From Paenibacillus albicereus (GTDB taxonomy: Bacteria; Bacillota; Bacilli; Paenibacillales; Paenibacillaceae), in NCBI RefSeq assembly GCF_012676905.1, contig NZ_CP051428.1, positions 3,186,001-3,250,000 of the forward strand: a DNA stretch of 64,000 nucleotides, written 5' to 3'. Below, in pieces: positions 58,555 through 64,000 of the stretch (its first letter is position 1; each line of letters starts with the position of its first letter). The notes under the pieces were generated by a model. That model was given only the letters and a program-made list of their open reading frames with translations. It was not told where the DNA came from and did not search any database. A program made the translations under genes and the position numbers.

Positions 58555-59186
58555 TCGAAGTCCTCCTTTCGCCAATGCCGCCTCATCCAGCTGCGGGCCC
58601 GATAGAGCTTGGACTCCACGCTCTTGGGGCGCAGTCCCTGCTCCTGCGAGATCTCCTCCTGCGTCCGGCGGCGAAAATAAAAGTCGCGGACCATCGTCCG
58701 GTATTCCGGAGGCAGCTCGGACACCTTGCGCCGAACCTCGCGCCTCCGCTCTCCTTCGATCAACTGCTCGACGATCGGCTCCGCCTCAGCGCCAGGCTCC
58801 ATCCACGGAGCCGCCGATATGAACTCGTTATCGGAGCCCAGCTCCGCCGGCTCCTCGCGCCGGGCCCTGCTCCGCTTCCAATCGATGGCGCGGTTGACCG
58901 CGATGCGGGTGATCCACGTCTTGAAGCCGTCCAGACGGCATTCCGGCAAGGCGCGGCTGATGGCGATCAGCGCCTCCTGCAGCACGTCTTCCGTATCGTG
59001 GGGGGAGCGCAGGATCGCATAGATCGTGCGGTACAGGTAGTCTCCGTATTCATCGATGATCTCTCCGAACCGCTCCGTCCCGCTGTCCCGGACGGCTCGA
59101 AGCCATGCTTCGTCCTGCCTGATCGTCTGCGCCCCCCTTCCCCATCCTTGATATAGACGAGCGAAGAGGGCCTTGTCCCTGCGCAA
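58551..59186 (-). CDS. ECF RNA polymerase sigma factor
   Basis: Group IV sigma factor with region 2 (YGDYLYRTIYAILRSPHDTE, FKTWITRIAVNRAIDWKRS) and region 4 (LPPEYRTMVRDFYFRRRTQE, GLRPKSVESKLYRARSWMR). It is followed by its anti-sigma gene in an ATGA overlap. The start is uncertain. The only in-frame standard start codon near the domain is a TTG at 59186 with no ribosome binding site. An in-frame ATC at 59123 lies eight bases after GGAAGGGGGG and would give 190 residues beginning where ECF proteins normally do. Coordinates use the TTG. Confidence 0.85.
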   Translation of the reverse strand: MRRDKALFARLYQGWGRGAQTIRQDEAWLRAVRDSGTERFGEIIDEYGDYLYRTIYAILRSPHDTEDVLQEALIAISRALPECRLDGFKTWITRIAVNRAIDWKRSRARREEPAELGSDNEFISAAPWMEPGAEAEPIVEQLIEGERRREVRRKVSELPPEYRTMVRDFYFRRRTQEEISQEQGLRPKSVESKLYRARSWMRRHWRKEDFE

Positions 59187-59314
59187 GCTTGAAAAAAAGT
59201 TTCCGAGGCGCGGTCATGCACGCGGGAATGGGCTAGCGGCATGGAGAAAGAGTCCATTCGGAGCTAGCGCAGCGTACAGGTCAGTGGGCGATTTAGGAAG
59301 GGAGGATCGATTTC

Positions 59315-59899
59315 ATGGCATCAAACCCGGCTTATCTCCCCTATACCGTCTTGCTCGTCGCCGCCTTGGCGGTGCTGCTGGGCATCGGATGGGCGAAAAG
59401 AAAAAAGCGGCTCGGGCGCGCGGCGCTGCTCCTGTCGCCGCTCGCGGCCGCCTTGATGCTGCTCTATTACTGGCATCCGCCCTTTCATGACGCGGCTCGA
59501 AGCCTTCTCGCTCCGAGCCGTTCCTACAGCTGCGAGCACGAAGGCGATGCAAGTCGGTCGCTGGAGCCGTTCTCCATTCCGTTGCCGAAACGGACCGTCT
59601 TCCTAGGGAAGTCGGACGCCTGCTCCCCGTTTTACCGGACGTATGCGACTGTCGACGAATTCAACCGGCTCTACGAATCGGAGCTGAAAGACGGGAAGCG
59701 ATCCGGCGCCATATCCGGCTGGACCCGGATCGAGCCTGAGATTGCAGAAGACGGGAGCGGCTGCGTCTCGGAGGGGTACGGCTTGCGGCTGCGCGACGGC
59801 CGGACGGTCACGATCCGGATGTCTGCTTATGCGGGAGAGAGGGAAATGAGGATGATCGCCATCGAGGTTCCCTTGACAGCGGAGGGGAGCTCAAAGTGA
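59315..59899 (+). CDS. Unrecognised two-helix membrane protein
   Basis: 194-residue protein. Two hydrophobic helices (about residues 8-26 and 36-52) are separated by a basic cytoplasmic loop. About 140 residues follow with three cysteines (SYSCEHEG, DACSPFY, GSGCVSEG) and beta-strand-like ending (YGLRLRDGRTVTIRMSAY). The soluble part lies outside the membrane by the positive-inside rule. AAGGGAGG lies nine bases before the ATG. No family recognised. It is divergent from the ECF operon and could belong to its regulon. Confidence 0.7.
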   Translation: MASNPAYLPYTVLLVAALAVLLGIGWAKRKKRLGRAALLLSPLAAALMLLYYWHPPFHDAARSLLAPSRSYSCEHEGDASRSLEPFSIPLPKRTVFLGKSDACSPFYRTYATVDEFNRLYESELKDGKRSGAISGWTRIEPEIAEDGSGCVSEGYGLRLRDGRTVTIRMSAYAGEREMRMIAIEVPLTAEGSSK

Positions 59900-59934
59900 A
59901 TTCGTGGCCATGGAGGGAGCGCGGACTGATTCCA

Positions 59935-60170
59935 TAACGAATCCCAAAAAGCGATCAGGCATCGCAGCCATAGCGCGCTAACGACGAATTAGCTCGCTAC
60001 GAGGCCGAATTCAGCTAGTCCTATATGGCAACGACTCCTGAGACGCTTAGACCTAGAAATCAAGCCACCAACAGGTAAAAGATTGAGTTTGGGAACGTTT
60101 AAGCGTCTCAAGAGTCGTTAGCGAAAGGGAACGACATAATACGGGCTTCTAAGCGTCTAAGGAGTCGCTA
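59935..60170. repeat. Diverged four-copy inverted element
   Basis: CAACGACTCCTGAGACGCTT (60029) faces inverted copies at 60112-60120 (GAGTCGTTA, preceded by TTTAAGCGTCTCAA) and 60162-60170 (GAGTCGCTA, preceded by TAAGCGTCTAAG). Left-hand copies at 59989 (TAACGACGA) and 59935 (TAACGAATC) are weaker. The right spacing is again 50 bp. The core TAACGA and the GAGACGCT block link it to the elements at 19.0 and 52.3 kb. Confidence 0.65.
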
Positions 60171-60314
60171 GAGCCTAAAAGGCTACCGGGCCGGACGCCA
60201 CGACAAGACGCGGGCCTGACCCAGCCTGGCCAAGATATCCTCATTCCCTTGAAGCTCTGCACATGAGTTTCATAGGTACAGAAGGGTTCACAGTCGTTTC
60301 CGGCTTGGCCCGCT

Positions 60315-63092
60315 TTATTCCATAGCCTTCCCTTCTTCCCGCAGCAGCCTCATCTCCATCTCTCCATCCCGATGAATCCGGAACTCGATCTCCCCGTTAT
60401 GGTCCGTGCGAAGCGCCCGGGAGCCGGCGCGCTCAAGCCGCTCCAGCACTTCGTCCGCCGGATGGCCGTACCGGTTGCCGAGACCGGCGGACAGCACCGC
60501 CATCGACGGGCGCCAGGCCGCCAGCCAAGCCGGCGACGTGGAATGCTTGCTGCCGTGATGCCCGGCCTTGAGCACGTCGATCGGGCCGGACAGCCCGAGA
60601 CTGCGCGCCAGCGCAAGCATGGACGGCTCGCTGACGCTGCCGACATCGCCCGTCAGCAGAAACGTGCGGCCGGACAGCGTCAGCAGCAGCACGACGCTGC
60701 GCTCGTTCTGCTCCTCCAATGGCTGCAGCGACTCCTGCTGATCCGGCCACAGCACGTCCAGCCTCGTCTCGCCGTCGAGCTGCCAGGACTGGCCGCCTTG
60801 CGCGCCGTACAGCGGAATGCCGAGCTCGATCGCTTCCCGCAGGAACGGCGGCGGCTCGCCTTCGGCGTCGAGGCTGCCGTTCCAGAGCAGCCGCCGCACC
60901 GGCAGGCTGTCGACGACGGCCTCCAGACCGCCGATATGGTCCTGGTCGAGATGCGTCGCGACGAGCAGGTCGATGCGGTCGACGCCGCGCTTCATCAGCA
61001 GCGGTACAAGCAGCTTGCGGCCGATCTCGTACGGATCGCGCCTTTCGCGCCAGGCTTCCTTCTGGAACGGGATCGTCCCGCCGCCGTCGATCAGAATCGT
61101 CTTGCCCGAGGCGGTGCGGATGAGCGTCGAATCGCCCTGGCCTACGCTTAGGAAGGACACGGTCGCAGGGCGTCCGCTCCAGTCCGGATGGGCGGCATGC
61201 AGCAGCAGGGCCAGCAGGGAAGCTCCTGAGGCGACAGCTGCCGAACGGGCACGAAGGCGGGGCATTCCCCGCGTTCGAGCGAAGGCCGCTCCCGCAAGAG
61301 CGCGCATGAGGCGCAAGACGAGCGTCCGGATCGAGGCCGGTCCCGAAGCGTGTAAGCCTGAGGGGACACGTGCTCGAACGGAGGCCGGTCCCGATCCCGC
61401 TGCAGCCGCCGCAACGACGCCGAGCGGCTGCGTATCCTCATCCCCGGCCTCGGCGGCGGCTGCCGCCTCGTTTTGCCGGAGGCTTTTCCAGCGGGCCAGG
61501 CTCGCCAGCAGCCCGAACGCCGCCCCGTAATAGGCGCCGATCCACCAAAGCGGAGGCGTCGCCCACACCGTCGCTCCCTGCCGCCAGCTTCCCATCCTCT
61601 CGATCAGGCGGAACGTCCACTCGTTGCCGACAGCGGATACGGATGCGATCGCCTGCGCCGCCCAAGGCCACAACGGCTCCAGCAGCATCGCCGCCGCGCC
61701 GGCCGGCATGATGAGGAAGCTGATGAACGGCACGAGCAGCAGGTTGGCCGGCAGCGACAGCAGATGGAGCTGGTTGAAGTAGAAGATCGTCACCGGAAAC
61801 GACGCCGCCTGCGCGACGATCGTGACGACGACGGCATCGTACAGGAAGCGCGATCGCCCGCGCGGGCGAGGCCGGACGCGCTGCACGGCCGGCACGCCGA
61901 GGATGAGCCCGGCGGTGACGATGTAGCTGAGCTGGAAGCTGACGCTTTCGATGAGCCGCGGCTCCCACAGGAGCAGCAGCACGGCGGAGGCGGCCAGCAG
62001 GTGAAGGCCGTCCTTCAGCTTGCCGGCGCGGGCGGCGGCGAGGCCGAGCAGCGCCATCAGGCCGGCGCGCAGGATCGACGGAGAGGCGCCGGTCAGCAGC
62101 ACGTAAGGCGGCACGGCGAGCAGGAGCAGCACGAGGATGCGCTCCCGCGACAGCCGCAGCAGGCGCAGCAGGCCGGCGAGCAAGCCGAGCATGACCGCCA
62201 CATGCATGCCCGATACGGCCATGATGTGCGTCAGGCCGAGCCGGGCGAAGCGGCGGTACAGCTCCGGGTCCGTCTCGTCCTGGCCGCCGAGGACGAGCGC
62301 CTGCATGTATCCGGCCTGCTCCGCCGGATACAGCCGCGTCAGCGCGCCGCCGAGCGACGCGCGCGCCGCATCCATGCGGCCGAGCAGCGCGGCGGCGCTC
62401 CAAGGGCTGCCTGGCGCGGCCTCGACCGCGCCGGCGCCCTGCACCTGCAGCTGCCAGGCGATGCCCTGGCTGCGCAGGTAGCGGCGGTAGTCGAAGCCGC
62501 CGCGATTGGCCGGCGGAGCCGGCACCTCCAGCGTGCCGCGCAGCCGCACGCGGTCCCCGCGCCGCCAGCTGCGGGCGGCGGCAAGCTCTTGCTCGTGCAG
62601 CAGCTTCACGCGCACGAGCAGCGTCTCGCGCAGCGGCATCGCCTGCTGCGCGTCCCCCGCGCGGAGGCGATGCGCCTCCACGCGCAGCTGCGCCACGTCG
62701 CCGTCGAGCCGGACCGGCGACGCGATCGTCCCCGCCGCCTCGGCGCGCAGCTCCGGCGGCTCCAGCTGCGCCGCAGCGGCGGCGTATTCGGCGGCGAGCG
62801 CGGTCACCGACCGCGCCTCCGCCCATTGCCGCTCGCCTGCGGCAAGCGCATAGGCCGCCAGGCAAGCGGCGGCCAGTCCGGGCCTGGCCTGGCCGGCGAG
62901 CGCGAGCGCAGCCAGGACCAGGCCGAGCCCGAGCCCGGCGGCGAGCATGCCGCCGGGAGTGGCGTACGCGGCCGCCGAGCTGCCCGCGACGAAGCAGACG
63001 GCCGCCCAGACGAGCGGCCGCCCGTCCAGCCATCCCCTTTTGCGCCGGGGCGGCTCGATCGGCCAGCCCCTCCCTTGCATCGGGTCGATCAT
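60315..63092 (-). CDS. comEC: ComEC/Rec2 competence DNA channel
   Basis: 925-residue membrane protein that forms the channel for single-stranded DNA during transformation. It has an N-terminal OB-fold-like extracellular domain (DUF4131; LVRVKLL... GDRVRLRGTLEVPAPPANRG) and a central multi-helix competence domain (LTHIMAVSGMHVAVMLGLLA). A C-terminal metallo-beta-lactamase domain carries HLDQDHIGGLE, LLTGDVG and KAGHHGSKHSTSP, with the metal ligands intact. About 100 residues between channel and nuclease domains (roughly 600-700) are Ala/Gly/Arg-rich and probably disordered. The ATG at 63092 follows GGAAGGAGG by nine bases. A terminator and a repeat array separate it from comEB. Confidence 0.95.
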   Translation of the reverse strand: MIDPMQGRGWPIEPPRRKRGWLDGRPLVWAAVCFVAGSSAAAYATPGGMLAAGLGLGLVLAALALAGQARPGLAAACLAAYALAAGERQWAEARSVTALAAEYAAAAAQLEPPELRAEAAGTIASPVRLDGDVAQLRVEAHRLRAGDAQQAMPLRETLLVRVKLLHEQELAAARSWRRGDRVRLRGTLEVPAPPANRGGFDYRRYLRSQGIAWQLQVQGAGAVEAAPGSPWSAAALLGRMDAARASLGGALTRLYPAEQAGYMQALVLGGQDETDPELYRRFARLGLTHIMAVSGMHVAVMLGLLAGLLRLLRLSRERILVLLLLAVPPYVLLTGASPSILRAGLMALLGLAAARAGKLKDGLHLLAASAVLLLLWEPRLIESVSFQLSYIVTAGLILGVPAVQRVRPRPRGRSRFLYDAVVVTIVAQAASFPVTIFYFNQLHLLSLPANLLLVPFISFLIMPAGAAAMLLEPLWPWAAQAIASVSAVGNEWTFRLIERMGSWRQGATVWATPPLWWIGAYYGAAFGLLASLARWKSLRQNEAAAAAEAGDEDTQPLGVVAAAAAGSGPASVRARVPSGLHASGPASIRTLVLRLMRALAGAAFARTRGMPRLRARSAAVASGASLLALLLHAAHPDWSGRPATVSFLSVGQGDSTLIRTASGKTILIDGGGTIPFQKEAWRERRDPYEIGRKLLVPLLMKRGVDRIDLLVATHLDQDHIGGLEAVVDSLPVRRLLWNGSLDAEGEPPPFLREAIELGIPLYGAQGGQSWQLDGETRLDVLWPDQQESLQPLEEQNERSVVLLLTLSGRTFLLTGDVGSVSEPSMLALARSLGLSGPIDVLKAGHHGSKHSTSPAWLAAWRPSMAVLSAGLGNRYGHPADEVLERLERAGSRALRTDHNGEIEFRIHRDGEMEMRLLREEGKAME

Positions 63093-63120
63093 CCGACAAT
63101 GCCTCCTTCCGCACGCAACG

Positions 63121-63170
63121 AAAAAAGCACCTCCCGGCCATCGCGAACACGCGATGCTCCGAGAGGTGCT
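63121..63170 (-). terminator. Terminator between comEB and comEC
   Basis: Stem GCACCTC/GAGGTGC, with an inner ATCGCG/CGCGAT stem and TTTTTT on the minus strand. It would end comEB transcripts before comEC, so comEC needs its own promoter. Confidence 0.85.
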
Positions 63171-63259
63171 TCCTCCCTGCCTGATATCCAATCTTTCCTT
63201 GCCATCATTCGGTCTTGACCCGAACAGCCGTATGCCGAAATCCATGCGGCCCGCATGGT

Positions 63260-63440
63260 CTCATCCAGGCCTTCCAGACGCCATTATCTGCCCTGGCTGC
63301 CGCTCTCGTCCAGGCGTTCAGCCGCCCTCATCGAGCCTGCAGCCGTTCTCGTCCAAGCCATCCAAACTCTCTCATCCGCCCGACAGCCGCTCTCATCCAG
63401 GCCGTCCGGCCGCGCTCATCTCGACAGGCAGCCGCCGCTC
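63260..63440. repeat. Degenerate 20-25 bp tandem repeat, about seven copies
   Basis: Units beginning TCTCATCCAGGC, TCTCGTCCAGGC, TCTCGTCCAAGC, TCTCATCCGCCC or TCATCTCGACAG, most ending CAGCCGC, follow each other between comEB and comEC. Spacing varies, so it is an old or irregular array. No gene is supported in it. Confidence 0.65.
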
Positions 63441-63445
63441 CGTCC

Positions 63446-63988
63446 TCAATCGACCACCGCGGCGCCCGCTTGCGGAGGCGGCGCGTAGCCGTCCAGCCGG
63501 CGGAACACGATGCCCTTTTGCGCCATCAGCTGCTCCACCTTGGCGGCGTCCTTGGGATAGCCCCGGTGGAACACGATCTCCACGATGCCGCTGTTGGCGA
63601 GCATGTTCGCGCACGTCCAGCAAGGCTGGTCCGTCACGTACACCGTCGAGCCCTCGCGGTCGATCCGGTCGGTGAACAGCAGCAGGTTCTGCTCGGCATG
63701 GATCGTGCGGATGCAGCGCTGCTTCTTGACCATCTCCGGCTCGCCGGCGACGCCCTCGCGCTGCTCCCATTCCTCCACGATCATGCAGCCCGCCTCCGAG
63801 CAGTCGGCGACGCCCATCGGAGCGCCGTTGTACGCCGTCCCGAGCAGCTTCTTGCCCTGGACGAGCAGCGCGCCGACATGACGCCGCGAGCAGCGGGAGC
63901 GGGTCGACACCATGTAGGCGATGTCCATGAAATACGTATCCCAGTCCTTGCGGACCTCATCTTGCTGTCCTGGCATCCGGTCGGGCAT
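63446..63988 (-). CDS. comEB: ComEB-type dCMP deaminase
   Basis: 180-residue zinc deaminase. Zinc motif HAEQN (IRTIHAEQNLLLF) with PCWTCANMLANSGI holds the histidine, catalytic glutamate and two cysteines. An additional cysteine/histidine set (CSRRHVG; CSEAGC) matches the dCMP deaminase subgroup. In Bacillus it lies in the comE operon though it is not needed for DNA uptake. The ATG at 63988 follows GGAGGGG by five bases. comEA, if present, would be further right. Confidence 0.93.
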   Translation of the reverse strand: MPDRMPGQQDEVRKDWDTYFMDIAYMVSTRSRCSRRHVGALLVQGKKLLGTAYNGAPMGVADCSEAGCMIVEEWEQREGVAGEPEMVKKQRCIRTIHAEQNLLLFTDRIDREGSTVYVTDQPCWTCANMLANSGIVEIVFHRGYPKDAAKVEQLMAQKGIVFRRLDGYAPPPQAGAAVVD

Positions 63989-64000
63989 CGAAGCCCCTCC

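Overview
The window reads as one continuous piece of a GC-rich, endospore-forming Gram-positive genome, most likely a high-GC Paenibacillus or close relative. It carries spoIIP and gpr (sporulation and germination), comEC/comEB (competence), YesM/YesN-type two-component systems beside CUT1 sugar ABC transporters, S-layer-homology anchors and strong GGAGG ribosome binding sites. No rRNA, tRNA, CRISPR array, transposase or phage gene was seen.

Layout. The left end (0-10 kb) is conserved core: lepA, yqxA, spoIIP, an SDR/TetR pair, gpr, rpsT and holA, then an ECF sigma factor with its anti-sigma factor. The right end (60-64 kb) is the other half of the same classical neighbourhood, comEC and comEB. 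About 50 kb of accessory genes lie between holA and comEC.

The accessory block, from left to right: a membrane-anchored solute-binding protein with a YesM/YesN two-component system (10.3-15 kb); an AraC regulator divergent from a Gfo/Idh oxidoreductase and an aldo/keto reductase (15.3-18.3 kb); a vanR-vanS-vanY-vanZ-like cluster without vanHAX (19.8-23.3 kb); a sialic-acid-type catabolic operon (YhcH, CUT1 transporter, ROK kinase, NanA, NanE) with its own two-component system (23.7-33.2 kb); two large GH87-like alpha-1,3-glucanases, one secreted and one SLH-anchored (33.5-43.6 kb); a TetR/MMPL exporter pair; an XRE regulator; a maltose-type ABC transporter (48-51.7 kb); a small secreted protein; an M29 aminopeptidase; a DinB/NTF2 pair divergent from a LysR regulator; and a second ECF sigma/anti-sigma pair.

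How the parts may work together. Four promoters (13.4-15 kb sensor operon, both glucanase genes, maltose-type transporter) share an operator-like sequence at nearly the same distance upstream of the -10 box. Three of the four also carry a CcpA cre-like palindrome directly after the -10. This suggests one catabolite-controlled regulon for alpha-glucan breakdown and uptake, run by the AraC-type response regulator at 10.3-11.5 kb.

The most unusual content is non-coding. There are several unrelated tandem arrays with 49-52 bp periods, often with two small hairpins per unit. There are also two 183-bp four-copy inverted elements (19.05 kb and 52.33 kb) with identical internal spacing, plus a diverged third at 59.9-60.2 kb.
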